From Umbelopsis isabellina (lineage: Eukaryota; Mucoromycota; Umbelopsidomycetes; Umbelopsidales; Umbelopsidaceae), in assembly GCA_016758905.1 (NCBI GenBank), contig JAEPQZ010000018.1, positions 186,001 through 250,000 of the forward strand: a DNA stretch of 64,000 nucleotides. Direction: 5' to 3'. Numbering within the stretch: position 1 is the stretch's first letter; the number at the start of each line of letters is the position of its first letter. The notes beneath the pieces were generated by a model, which searched no databases, was not told the origin of the DNA, and saw only the letters and a program-made list of their open reading frames with translations. The translations under genes and the position numbers were made by a program. Shown in pieces: positions 44,655 through 56,546 of this stretch.

Positions 44655-46094
44655 ATGGCATTCCGATTCAATTTTTCGGTAAGATGCACAGCCATAGTCA
44701 AACCCATTTTCCAGCGTGGCTCTTACATTATTGAACTGACAATGTGTATGCTTTGTAGAATCCTGATTCTGACGCCGAGGATAGCGATCACGAAGACGTG
44801 CAGACCAGCTTCCAGGCTATTTCGCTTGACAGTACCGAGGAAGACAGGATAATAGCCCAAAAATTCAACATACAGGTGAATTGACTAGTTTTTCTCCCAC
44901 TTTACATGAAAATGCCCAAACATTTGTGTAACTGATGTTCTATACTAGGCTATGGCACTGCCTGAGACGTTGCAAGCTGATCGTATTGAGATGCCTAATA
45001 TTGCTTATGGTATGTACAGGCGTACGCTGGCCGATGTCAAATTTCAAATGGCCAAGCAAGACACGCTCGATGTCGATCAAGCTCCCATGATTGAAATGGC
45101 CGAGAACACAGATCTCATCAAGGGGATATATGAGGGGGGTTTCAAAACATGGGAGTGTTCGTTGGATCTGGTAGAGTTTATGCATTCTATGGACGACGAG
45201 GCTTTTGCCAACAAGAAGATTTTGGAACTCGGTTGTGGATCTGCATTACCGGGAATCTATTTGTTAATGCGCAATGATACCACTCGCGTGGATTTTCAAG
45301 ATTACAATGAGCAAGTTTTACAATACATCACGATACCCAATATCATACTAAACACAGTAGTTTCGCCAACCAGCTCTGACCAAGTTGCGGCTGAAAACAC
45401 CGCTACTAACGAAGTAGCCGATGACGCCGATCAGGAAGACGAAGGCTATGACGATGATGACGAGGATGATGAGGATGAGCATGTGCCAGACGACGAACCG
45501 GCAGATGTAGATACGGCCGATGCGGAGTTGGAGATCGCAGAAGGCCAGGCTGGCTCCATGTTGGAAAGAATTTGCCTGCGAACACAGTGCTATTTGGGTG
45601 AATGGAAAACTCTTCCCGTCAGTATACTTGTTCAGTCAAAAGCCACACCCTAGCCCATGACCGATATGTTAACCAGCATTGTTTGTTTGTTTTTATTTTC
45701 CAACAGGATGCAATGAGTTTGAGTGACAACTCTGACCGATACGACATGATCGTCACATCAGAGACAGTATACTCCGAAGAATCGATCCCAGGCCTGGTCA
45801 ATGCATTACAGAATACATTGAAGAAACCTGAAGGTGTTGCGTAAGTATCAAAAATGTCTAACCACCTTGCCTGAATGTTCAATGTGACATACTCAAACCT
45901 TGCATCATAGTTACGTGGCTGGCAAAACGATCTACTTTGGCGTAGGTGGCGGTATCCTGCCATTTTGCAATGCCATTGACTCTGCAAAGGACGACGCAGG
46001 CCATAAACTGAAGTACGAAAGTGTGTTTGAAACATCGGGCGAAAATACCGTCAAACGTGAGATTTTGAAAATCACTTGGGCTTGGGACATATAG
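44655..46094 (+). CDS. HPM1: Protein-histidine N-methyltransferase (HPM1/METTL18)
   Basis: SAM-dependent methyltransferase that in yeast and human modifies a histidine of ribosomal protein Rpl3/uL3. Five exons, 44655-44678 (24 nt), 44759-44875, 44949-45617, 45707-45840 and 45911-46094, encode 375 aa. Diagnostic blocks: GIYEGGFKTWECSLDLVEF, the SAM motif ILELGCGSALPG (about 139-149), VDFQDYNEQVL, YDMIVTSETVYSEES and YFGVGGG. A strongly acidic segment (about residues 185-250, with GYDDDDEDDEDEH) is inserted after the first half of the Rossmann fold. The donor GTCAGT of exon 3 is non-consensus but joins conserved sequence in frame. It is convergent with the FYR gene. Confidence 0.93.
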
Positions 46095-46353
46095 AGTGAT
46101 AAGCTAGACTATATTATTATAAAAAAAAAAAGAAGAGGAAAGAAATAAAAGAAAAATGTACATCTAATAGCAACGAGTAGTCTCTCATTGCTAATCATAC
46201 ATAGTAAACAAGTAACCTACGCAACCATTGCATTTTATCCAGCTTATTTTTTTAGCCATGAGGAGTTAATTGATCGGTTGGTGAGTTCAGATGAAACTAT
46301 ATGTTTATGTGACTTTTTTGTGGGTTTATGTCAATGTTGAGATTTGTGGCACC

Positions 46354-47919
46354 CTACTCCATGGTTTCGGCTTTCACAGAGGTGGCTGGACTGGAAGGAG
46401 TGGGGGACTTTAGACCAGAAATACTTGGGCTAGCCTTGGCCTCCACTGCTGGTGATGCTTCATCATGCGGCGTTCGCTTACTCTCAGATGCATTGGCTCC
46501 TTTCCGTGACCTGGAATTAGAAGGTCCTGGTGGCATGCTTGTCAAATTTTGCCATTTATATCTGCCACATCGTTCAGCACCAGGTAAGTCTTGGATCATT
46601 TTAGCAATTGTAGGATGAGCAAATCCAAAGTATTCGGGCCCTGACACCGAGTTGGACACATCCCTTTGGCGGATCTGATTCGCGCGTTTGACAATGGTAG
46701 TCCAAACACCTGTTGCTGTAGCTGACACCAGCTCCTCTTCTTTTGCATCCTCAGGCGTAATTCGAAACTAGAAAAAAAAACCAAGTTAACACCAATTTTC
46801 CAACAACATAGACATTCATATATCATGCTAGAATGACAATAATACCTGAGGTGCCTCTCCCCCGTCTTCAATGGTACAAGTGTATATAGTATTAGAGTCT
46901 GGATTGATCATGCTCATATATGACCTGTGAAAATCCATGATGTTATTAAGATTTAAGATTTAAAATATCCCTGCCGCCTCAACCAGAGTTGTGCGTTACC
47001 TTTGGACGCTATAGCCAATCGGCCAAATATATCGCTCGTTGTGGAATCCTTCTCGATCCCACACCACGCTGCCCAAGGACAAGAGTGTCAAAGCACCAAT
47101 TTGAACTGGCAATTGATAATTGCCGTCTTCGTCCTTGGCAACATACATGACTTTCCTCATCTTGCGAGACGACGTTTGCGTGGTATCAGAGCTAGCTCCT
47201 TGCAGCGGCATTAAGCGCTGGGGCGTCATATACGCAACTCTATTACTGCTCAATCCTGGTATTAGAAATCCATCGTTGGTCTCTGCTTCCCCATCGTCCT
47301 CCTCTCCTTCTGACTGCGAGCCTATTTTGAGACTTATCATAAATGACAATGTCCATACAAAGAGATAAATAGATGATCTCATAAAACCTACCGTAGCGAG
47401 CGTAATCCAAACTGCTATCACCATCGCTATCCTCATCATCCAAACCAAGGTCATCTCCAATATCACTGCTGTCGTCGCTTGCTGATCCTGCCGCCATTGC
47501 TTCAGCTTTTGTTATTCTATCTAACAGGGAGCTACGCTCATGTCGCAATATCCGAATCCGCTTGTTGGCACGTTCCAAACTTTTGGTCATACTTATATTT
47601 CGCTATATGAAGAGGTACAATGAAAAAGGGGGGTTAAGTTCACCAAATCCAAGGTCAGACATGACAACTGGGAAGCAATACATACGTCGTTGAGATCTTT
47701 GATATCTCGCTTGAGAATGTTATATTTGTTTTGAGACGTGGTATCGTTTGCTTCCTTCTTAGTGGGGCTTGCATTGGAGAAATCCAGCACTTTAGACGAG
47801 TTTTCGGAGCCAGGTGGCAAATGGGACATGGACAATGGCGATTTGCCGTGTTTGGCCGGTGAGGTGTTGGATAACAACTTGGAGTGCTGCTTCATGTTGG
47901 AAGTAGAAGCTGGACTCAT
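46354..47919 (-). CDS. FYR-domain nuclear protein, TBRG1-like
   Basis: Five exons, 47919-47686, 47602-47392, 47321-47000, 46924-46846 and 46767-46354, encode 419 aa. The N-terminal part is Ser/Pro-rich and then coiled (ILKRDIKDLND-RNISMTKSLERANKRIRIL). An acidic stretch follows (DDLGLDDEDSDGD). The FYRN-like segment is LLSLGSVVWDREGFHNERYI WPIGY. The FYRC part spans two exons: MINPDSNTIYTCTIEDG, FRITPEDAKEEELVSATATG and WTTIVKRANQI. It ends near YFGFAHPTIAKMIQDLP. This order matches animal TBRG1/NIAM, a chromatin and cell-cycle regulator. FYR domains also occur in MLL-type methyltransferases, but no SET domain is present here. The C-terminus is disordered. Confidence 0.85.
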
Positions 47920-48754
47920 CTAGATTAGACGATTGGGGTGGAATCGATTTACGGAATACAGAAAAATAATTAGGATCTTGGGAATTTTCAAAACTGGGGA
48001 TTAAATAAAATCCAGCCATATGCCCAACTGATGCAACATGCTGTCAAAATTCTCATTTTGAAAGCAACTGCCAGAATGGGGCCCACTCGGAGGACTAGAC
48101 TATTGACAATCTCACTGGCATGGCACACTAACCTTGGTTGAATCTTTTAGTTGTGGTGGCAAGGTGGGAAACGAACGTGTCAGTGATGGATGTCAAACGC
48201 CTGTCATTCACCAGCTCATTCCAAAAAGCATGACTGTTTCAAATGTCTGACTGCAACTGGTCCCCGCCACCGCTTTTCCCTGAACCTAACCAGATGCCTG
48301 TGGTTATATCTAGGTAAAAGACCACACGGAACCAGGTGGCAAATTAACCCTCGTTTCCCAAGCCGTTTCATGCTATGCAAAATGATGCGGTGTACTTATG
48401 CTCTATCCGTGGTCGGGTGAATCCTCTTTTGGGATATGCACTAATAACTTCTTGAAACTTACCAAAGGCTCTCCCATGACAAGTTTATTCGTGAAACTAG
48501 TTGTTTTCTTTTAATATATTTTTTCGCCGTGGGTCAGTTGCTAATGTAGTAATCAAATAGATCATGAGGGCAAGCAAATGTGAGCATCATTTCAAAGAGT
48601 CATTTTAGTGATAATAAACTGTAAATTGAAGTGCCTGTTTAATTGTGTACAAGGAAGGCTAGAAATAAATACTGCTTTACGCAGGGTTATTGGTGAATTT
48701 TAACAATAATTGTACATTTTTGAAATACGGGAGTTCCTTTTCTTTCTTTTTTTT
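47920..48754. other. Intergenic region between FYR and four-helix membrane genes
   Basis: 835 bp upstream of the FYR gene. A short plus-strand frame at 48190-48420 contains no recognised motif. Nothing else supportable. Confidence 0.4.
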
Positions 48755-49944
48755 TTAAGCTGTCTGGTACTTTGGTGGATATGAATGTGAAGTCGTTGGG
48801 ATAACTGAGGTCATGTTAAGTGGGATGGAGCTAGGGCGACGCGGTGGAATGTTAACGTAACTGTCACGATAATGGTATGGCTGTTCAGGCATTGGCGGAA
48901 GAAGGGTATCAGGCTCTAAATCCACATCACTGAAATCCTGGCGTGACGGAGGTAATTGAGGCTGTAGTACTGGTAAATGTGGTCTATCCATCAGTGGCTG
49001 CATTGAGCCAGCCCGACTATGTGCGATGACAAATGATTGTGTGGACATTTTACGGGCGCTATTATGGCTCACGTTGTTATTTAGTGGGTATCCTCGCTGC
49101 ATATGTGCCAAGTGCTCGTTGTGCTGCTCCAATTTGGCTACATAATCGTTCATCTTGGCCTTTCTTGACGGCTTAACAAAGTATATGGCAATAAATAAAA
49201 GCACAGACCAACCGGCAGCCAGAAAAATATTGGTCAACCATGTTAGATTGTAAACCCAACACCTGTCAAAAGCAAACAAAAGAAAAGCAAATCAGTACTT
49301 TGAGAATGACATAATTGTGTGATGTTCCAGGGGAACAAGCCAATGCTAAATTACCTTGAGTATAGTGAGGGGTAGAAATGGTCATTTTCAACATTCAATA
49401 AATAGCAATAATTGATAAATCCTCTTGCAGGATGAGTGAATATTACTCTGCCAGCTGTGTATGGCTCTATATCGCTGGCCGTCGTGACATAGATCAAACT
49501 ACCAATGGTCAGGCAAGTATTGATAGCACTTGAGATTCTTGTCGATTGGATTGTATAATTAACGGAGCAGCTGCAATAACATAGACAGCTTGCTATTGAA
49601 TTGGATATGCTGCTGATGGCCGATATGCAAAACACCGCAATCCAGAGGATGTACTGGTAGAGAGGGGTAAATTGTCAGTATGTGCAATACGTTCCATTCT
49701 TTTGATAGTTTGTTACTTACTGGTTTGTAGCCTGTGGATAAGATGCCTGGAATACCTGCCTATAAATTACAAACGGCGGCTTATCAGTGTGTTGATTAAT
49801 GGATAAAAAGGGTACAAAAAATGTATTTACGTTGGTAGCATATTCGCTGTACAAGATTAACTGAACAATGTGAAATATGAGTGCAATTGTACTCAAAAGT
49901 AACACGGCAGTGGTGGCTAGGTTCAGGAGGAGCCTGTGCTCCAT
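48755..49944 (-). CDS. Four-helix integral membrane protein of unknown family
   Basis: Four exons, 49944-49831, 49759-49721, 49653-49355 and 49262-48755, encode 319 aa. Likely membrane segments: residues about 8-30 (NLATTAVLLLSTIALIFHIV), the start of exon 3 (YILWIAVFCISAISSISNSI), a third around INTCLTIGSLIYVTTA, and a fourth in exon 4 (WLTNIFLAAGWSVLLFIAIY). A cysteine cluster (CLCYCSCSV) sits after helix 2. The C-terminal 140 residues are cytosolic-looking, Pro/Ser-rich, with many potential phosphosites. The layout of four helices and a long disordered tail resembles MARVEL-type or SUR7-like proteins, but no signature motif is visible, so no function is given. Confidence 0.75.
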
Positions 49945-50608
49945 TTTCTGGGGGTTGCGAACCGATTTATTAAAACTTGATGGTTGCTCTCAAGCAAAAT
50001 TAGAGAAGAAGCAGCTTTTCAAAAATAAGAATGAGAATTCCGTCACTAAGAACAAAAGGAACATAAAATGCAGATAGCCTAGATTTTGTGTGGTGATGAG
50101 CAGTCTACATTCTTTGGTTCCGATCGAAATATCATATTCGCTGAAGGCCTGCCTGATTAAAAATTGACTACCCTCTCTGGTTTCAGACCATGGAATCTTG
50201 CTTGCATATTGATAAATAAAAACGGAATTTTTCATCATCCTTTGACTTGCCCACTTTGTTTCATCTGTGTCGGTGGAGCTTTTATGTCATGGATGTGTGA
50301 TGCACACGACAAGTCATAGTAGTCATTATTCCTTTAACATCGATATGACCAATCCTTACTGGTATCAATAAAGTTTCCAATGTTTGTAATGGGCTTTTTA
50401 TATTTGTCCCAAAATTCCCAACAGTTTTTATGTTCTGTGGTAACTTCTAGGCGAGGGCAGATGTAGTTGGCCAACGCGCAGAACGGAACGAGTGAAAGGC
50501 ACGCACGGAGTTTGAATTCTGGGCTCGCAAGTGACGTGCACAGCCTTTTGCTTACTTACGCTGCGGGAAAATTTATTGGCAGTTGTTCTCTTTGGACTGT
50601 AATTAGCC
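49945..50608. other. Divergent intergenic region between the membrane gene and MPE1
   Basis: 664 bp. I searched it by eye for a DWNN (ubiquitin-like) exon belonging to MPE1 and saw none. A weak B-box-like stretch (AGTTTGAATTC near 50509) matches only in part. No gene. Confidence 0.4.
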
Positions 50609-53600
50609 ATGGCAGACCAAGACATGCGTACAGAGGATGAGAAGATACAAGCAATGTTTGAGCAGAATACAGAAATGTGGTCACCACCTAAAGAAGACAT
50701 GAATCCAGTGTATGTATAGCCTTCGCGGGCTCATGATCGTTTGCCGCTTTGCATGGCCCCCACACGCGCACAGCCATCATTAAACCCTCAATCCCTGTAG
50801 ATCGCCGCAGACAGACAGAAATCAGAACTCATCTATGAACAAGATGAACGATAGTGGCAATGGTCAAGACATGTATAACCCGATGATGGCCTTGAACATG
50901 AATAATCCTATGATGTACCAGCAACAACAACAGCAAATGCAAATGCAGCAATTTATGATGCAGCAAATGCAACAAAACCAGCAACACACGCAGCCCGGTA
51001 TGCAACCCGGTATGAGACAGCAGGGACAACTGCCTCCAGAATCACAACCACCACCAGCCGGATACGTTTGCTACAAATGCAACCAGCCAGGTAACCATCC
51101 TAGTGCTATCTCATATGTTCAACCTCTGTGACACCAAAAATTAACTCTATACCCTTCAGGACACTGGATTTATTATTGTCCTAATGTTCCCAAAGGCGTT
51201 CATGTACGCGCATCAAACAATCAGGTGTATGTATAGATCTATGAGTCATTTCTTTCCTTTCCATTATTGGGCAATTATGGTAACTAATACGAACTTTGCT
51301 TGGCGTGTAGGCAACAACCAACGGGCATGAGCATGCAAGTTCCACCTATGATGCAAACCAATTCACAGACAAACAATTTGCCCTTGGAGCTAGTGTGCAG
51401 GATCGATAACAAGCTGATGAAGGACGCGGTGTTGGTGCCATGCTGTGGCAAGTCATTTTGTAGGGAATGTACGTATAATTGTTATGATTTTATCACTTTA
51501 TCTTCTTCTTCTTCGTTGCAAAAGATGTGGTCCGATAGCTCCATAGTTGTTTCTATATATGATTGTCTCCTCCTCGACATGTTCTCATGGCCATTGAGGA
51601 TAAAGCAATGTACTCTTATAGCACAAAATGAGTGATGGCGGGGCACATGGGATCTTTTTTTTTTTTAGATGTTGTAGCGCGACGATCTCTTCACGTTACT
51701 ACAGGTTTCAATGGCATAATTTGGCGCTTGTTTGCGGTAAGAGCCCGACTCGCAACAAGTCTTGCTCCTCTATCTGCAAGCATGCGAACAAGTTAGTGTG
51801 GAGATGTACTTTCAGCTCTGAGCCGCCACAGTTTGAAGCCATTGCTTGAGCCGTCAGTAATGGCTTAGGCAGTAACAGCTTGAAGCTGAAAGTACCTCCC
51901 CACTTCCAGCTGTTCCTTGCCTTTAACTACATTTGCCGACCACATATACCGAACACTTTGAGCTGGCTGGCCCACATCTTATGCAATGACCTTTTTATCT
52001 TTTCCTTATTTTTTTATATTTTTTTTGAAAAATTGCTGTGTAACAGGATATAAGAAATACTTACAAAGACGTCTCTCTTTTCTTATTTCCATTGTGCTTT
52101 TGCATCATAAAATTTCAATCATATTCGCTTTCGCCAACCAAAATTTCATATTAAAAACTCAATTAGGTATCAAGTCATCTCTGGCAAGCGATCCAAGATG
52201 TCCGTCTTGTGGCAGCACCGATGTGGATGCCAACAGGCTAATTCCTAACAGGTCACTGAGAAACTCCATTCAGAAATATAAAGACGAACATGGAGACCCA
52301 GAAGATCAACCTTCTGCACCATCTGAGCCAGCAACGACGGCAACCAATGCCATTCAAGAGCCAACATCAAATGGAGACACTGCGTCTCCCGATACCGCAA
52401 ATAAGGCGGATGAGAAACCACAACCCATTACCCCGCAGGTAAGTCAAATGTTAGCCTCCCTACAACCCACAAAAAATGCAGTTATGCTCACCGCTATGAA
52501 AATGTGCAGCAACAACCGGCACAGCAACCAGCGCATCAGCCAAAGCAGCAACAACCGCGCCAATACCCGACATCCGGAATGCCTATCCAAGTTTTTCAGT
52601 CGGAGGAAAGGGTGCAAAAGAACAAACCCTATAACAAGCCTGACGATGGTATGGGCGGAGATCCGAATATGATGGGAGGATATAACAATGGTGGAGGAGG
52701 TGGCGACATGAATTGGATGAATATGATGGGCATGCCACCCAACATGATGGGCATGCCGCCTGGCATGAATCCGGCCATGATGGGCATGATGGGCATGGGC
52801 ATGGGCATTCCTCCTCCTGGCGCATTTCCTGGATTCTTTCCTCCTCCAGGTGGGTTCCCGCCGTTCCCGCCACCCGAGATGTTTGGGTTCCCAGGTAATA
52901 TGGGTCCAGGTCGTGGAGGATTTAATGGCGGCGGTGGTCATCGTGGCGGCCGAGGAGGTGGTCGAGGCGGTATGAAAAGCGGACCACCACGACGACGCAG
53001 CGAAGGTGGTGCAAGTGCGGGCAGTCGACAAGACATTGGCAGCCCCGCACCTGCCGACAGGAAAGAGGATACGCCAGGCGGCGGCGTGGGCGGCGAGGAT
53101 ATACCGACTGGTCCACGCGCAGATCACTCCAATAAGCAAGAAAGGTACGAAAGCCGATCCCCTCAACGTCACGAATCATCCGAGCGGGCGGCTATGTCAC
53201 CTCGAGCTTCTGACCGTTCATCAAGCAAGCGTTATGACGGTCACTCATCCAGAGACCGTCATACATCTAGAGACCAATATGCATCAAGGGACCGATACTC
53301 GTCCAGAGACCGACACTCGTCCAGAGATCGACATCCATCCAGGGATCGACATGACTCAAGCAGACGATCACACTCTCGTTCTGACCGACGCTCACGATCG
53401 CCATCACGACGTTCACGATCACCTTCACGAAGACGCTCAAGATCGCCATCTAAACGCTCAGCGACACCTACTGGACCCCGTCGTACTGAAGATAGTGCTC
53501 GTCAAGTAGATAGTGTAGTGGAGAGTGTTTTGGATGATATTGTGTTTGATGAAGAGCCTCCCAGTGTCGACGAGGACAGAAAGGAACGCGACCATGAGCG

Positions 53601-53787
53601 CGACAGAGACCATGACCATAGCAGTAGAGACCGTTCAAGTCATTCCCATCGCTCTCACAGCCGACAGCATGATTCCAGAGATAGCGATAGGGATAGAGAT
53701 AGAGACCGAGACCGAAACAGCCATCGCAGTAGCCACCGTAGCAGCAGTGACCGTCATTCTCGATCCCGCCGTCATGATAGACGTTAG
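50609..53787 (+). CDS. MPE1: MPE1/RBBP6-type cleavage-polyadenylation factor lacking the DWNN domain
   Basis: Component of the pre-mRNA 3'-end cleavage and polyadenylation factor. Six exons, 50609-50709, 50801-51090, 51160-51226, 51311-51468, 52167-52438 and 52510-53787, encode 721 aa. The protein begins TEDEKIQAMFEQN shortly after the ATG, which is the segment that normally follows the N-terminal DWNN ubiquitin-like domain. A Gln/Met-rich stretch comes next, then the zinc knuckle (YVCYKCNQPGHWIYYCPN, split by an intron). The RING/U-box part is CRIDNKLMKDAVLVPCCGKS FCREC joined across the long intron to SDPRCPSCGS. The C-terminal half is Met/Gly/Pro-rich, then an RS/RD-rich domain (RDRHSSRDRH) as in animal RBBP6. 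Confidence 0.88.
51469..52166 (+). other. Unusually long intron of MPE1
   Basis: 698 nt, roughly ten times the typical intron here. Donor GTACGT and acceptor AATTAG are supported by the reconstructed RING (C-I-K junction). It contains the imperfect hairpin at 51798-51903 and no convincing open frame. Confidence 0.75.
51798..51903. repeat. Long imperfect inverted repeat (hairpin) inside the MPE1 intron
   Basis: The outer arms 51798-51817 and 51884-51903 are complementary at 18 of 20 positions. Inner arms 51836-51843 and 51859-51866 (AAGCCATT/AATGGCTT) are perfect, leaving a 15-nt terminal loop. It could be a small non-autonomous DNA transposon (MITE-like) relic or an RNA structure. No clear target-site duplication is visible. 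Confidence 0.6.
53240..53470 (+). repeat. Arg/Asp/Ser-rich coding repeat (RS/RD domain)
   Basis: Tandem degenerate units encoding SSRDRH/ASRDRY, followed by RRSRSPS units, in the MPE1 C-terminus. They give both strands a repetitive texture and produce antisense shadow frames. Confidence 0.75.
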
Positions 53788-54103
53788 GTTTTTAATTTTT
53801 ACATTTGCAGGTAGACTTGAGCAAAAAGAAGAACTATATTCAAATTAAAATAAAATAACAAAAAAACGAAAATAAAAGCGACATGGTCTGTGATATTCGC
53901 ACAAAAAGTTAAAGGCTATAACATTGCCTATTGCTTCAAAGAAATGAAAAGACAATAAGGGCGTCCTTTGTAACACCAGCACAACAAAATTACCTGTCAA
54001 TTGCGGCAAGCGGTTATTAAAAATGGCGTAAATTTTACCAATAACATACAACCCACTCAACAGATATCTTGCCATCGATCCAAACCCGCATTCGTCTTCA
54101 ACC
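53788..54103. other. Intergenic spacer MPE1-CLPTM1
   Basis: 316 bp, A-rich start (3' UTR), then the CLPTM1 promoter. No gene. Confidence 0.45.
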
Positions 54104-56546
54104 ATGCCCGAAGCTACTGCAGGTACCGCAGGTGGAAACCAGCGGCGAGAGGAAGAGAATAAAACCTTCCTCCAGAAGTATTCTGGAACCATTATCCAAA
54201 TGGTTGTGATGTGGTTGGTGTCTCGCTACCTGTTTGGCGGTGGATGTAAGCATTCTGCCTTTCCTTCCTTTCAGCTGTTCGCTATCCTAATATGCTTCGT
54301 GTATAGTTCAACCTCAGCAACCACAGCAGCAAAAAGACCAAGCAGCCCATGCTCCTGCTAAAGGTAGAGGTCCAGCCATCGTTAACCAGGACGCCAATCC
54401 GACCGATTTCTTCCCTATCCTACCCAGCGGTGTGTTCTACAACCCTGTTCCGCCACGTCTGCCTATTGAAGACCTACCTGATACGTTTATGCCCTTGTGG
54501 TCCGCCGGTCTGCCCATGGACTTGACCGTCTATGTCTCTGAAAAAGAGTACTTCACCGACTACAAACGCTCGCCTGATTGGAATGCTGAGAACATCAGTT
54601 GGGGCGACTGGGATGATACCAGAGAACAGAAGATCGAAATTCCTGCAACCAAGGTGAGAGAAAGATGTCAGAGTGGGAGCAAATATGCAATATGTTATAA
54701 TATTAACATAACTCGTGGTACATCAGACCATGCAACACAATGGCACTGTCTATGCTCATATCTTCTTGCGTCACCACGATGCACCTATCAACCCCAACAA
54801 TCGCGAGTACATTGCCAACAGAGTGGTCTATTACCGTCACAGTGAGTATATAGGATGTGTTTTGGAACCATAGACTTTCATATACAAGATATTGACTTTT
54901 CATATAAGCTTTGACCAAGTACTATCCTAAGAAAACCGCCGTCAAGCAAAAGAATCTGCTCAAAGCAGGCAGCGAAGACGAGACATTGGAACACGTGGAC
55001 GAGGAGTTCGAACAACAGCATGACGATGCTGGCGTTCAGACTGGAATGGGAGGCTTGTTGGGCAACTGGACACGTAAAGCTCCCATGGTTGCGTATTGGC
55101 AACCCAACGTGACCATCAACATCTTTAACGAACCAAAGATGGCTGTCCCCAAGAGAACACTCTCACCGCCTCTATGGAAATATTTCCAGACAGATGTGGA
55201 AAATACCTTGGACCAGACCGGTGTATTCGGATTCTATCGTCCCACTATCTTCCCTAACGAATTCTGGACTCTTCGCGAACATGCTTACCCCGTCAACGAA
55301 TCCGTTCACACTTTGCCCTTGACCATCCATTATGCCCCAATCTCGCTCATGAAGTTCCAGGTCTACGCTGTGTTGGATGAATCTATGAAAAGCCAACAAA
55401 GTGGCCCCATGGGCGGGTCCACTGCTGCTGAGATGGACGAGATGAAGCGCATGTTTTTGGAAACCAACCCTATCTTACTCGGAACTACCATCTTTGTCAG
55501 CATGCTGCACAGTTTATTTGAGTTCCTTGCATTCAAAAGCGGTGAGTTGGTTGCGCAGTGTGGTTTGATGGCATCGATCCTCTTACTCATATTTTCATTT
55601 TTTTATTTTTTAAAAATGACTAGATATTTCATTCTGGAGACAAAAGCAAGATAGCTCGGGTGTATCAGTTCGCACTATCATGGTCAACATCTTTTTCCAA
55701 ATTGTGATTTTCTTGTACCTCATGGATAACAATCAGGAGACGTCTTGGATGATTTTGATCGGCCAAGGATTTGGACTGCTGATTGAAATTTGGAAGGTAT
55801 TCAAGGCGCTCAAGTATGAAGTGTACCGTGTCCCCGGAGCTCTTCTTCCTCGCGTCCGCTTGCAAGAACATGCCGCTGAGTTGACTGAGCAGGAAAGCGA
55901 AACCAAGAAGTACGACGAAATGGCCTACCGCTATTTGAGCTGGCTCGCCTACCCCTTGTTGGCTGGATATGCCATCTACTCATTGTACTATGACGAGCAC
56001 AAGAGCTGGTATTCCTATGTGCTCAAGACGTTGGTCGGCTTTGTCTACATGTTTGGCTTTATCACCATGACACCTCAGCTGTTTATCAACTACAAGTTGA
56101 AGAGCGTAAGTTTCTGGATAAGGATGGTGACAGAGGAACCAATTTAAGGGTTTATAAATGCTAACAATGGCCGTAACTTTTTTCTTTTTTTTGACAGATT
56201 GCTCATATGCCTTGGAAAACTCTCATGTACAAGTCTCTCAACACATTCATTGGTAAGGCGACAGACCAATTTTTCAAAAATTTAAAAACAATATATGCCA
56301 TGTAAATACGCGACACTAACACGCTATACCACTTGCTTCACAGATGACTTGTTTGCTTTCTGTATCAAAATGCCCACTTTGCATCGATTGGCTTGTCTAA
56401 GAGACGACGTGGTGTTCTTTGTGTACTTGTATCAAAAGTGGGCATACAAGGTCGACCCCACGCGTGCCAACGAATACGGCCAAGTGGGCGTGTCGCCCGA
56501 GGAGGCCAAGAAGTTGGACGAAGAGAAAGACAAAAAGACACAGTAG
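54104..56546 (+). CDS. CLPTM1: CLPTM1 family membrane protein
   Basis: Multi-pass membrane protein of the CLPTM1/CLPTM1L family; animal members act in the ER/Golgi in receptor trafficking and lipid scrambling. Seven exons, 54104-54245, 54307-54653, 54727-54841, 54909-55541, 55624-56105, 56198-56252 and 56344-56546, encode 658 aa (human 669). An N-terminal hydrophobic segment (GTIIQMVVMWLVSRYLF) leads to a large lumenal domain with blocks FYNPVPPRLP, LDLTVYVSE-like MDLTVYVSEKEYF, NGTVYAHIFLRHHDAPI and YWQPNVTINIF. The C-terminal membrane helices include LLGTTIFVSMLHSLFEFLAF, MVNIFFQIVIFLYLMDN and FVYMFGFITMTPQLFINYKL. A conserved end follows (AHMPWKTLMYKSLNTFIDDL FAFCIKMP). Confidence 0.95.

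Noticed and set aside
48190-48420. Plus-strand 76-codon frame in the FYR/membrane-gene gap
   Set aside because: No recognisable domain or coding bias.
50500-50520. A second B-box near 50509 upstream of MPE1
   Set aside because: Only 8 of 11 consensus positions match and no stem can form around it.
52444-53172. A 242-codon minus-strand frame over MPE1
   Set aside because: Arg/His/Ala-rich shadow of the Met/Gly/Pro-rich and RS-rich coding sequence on the plus strand.
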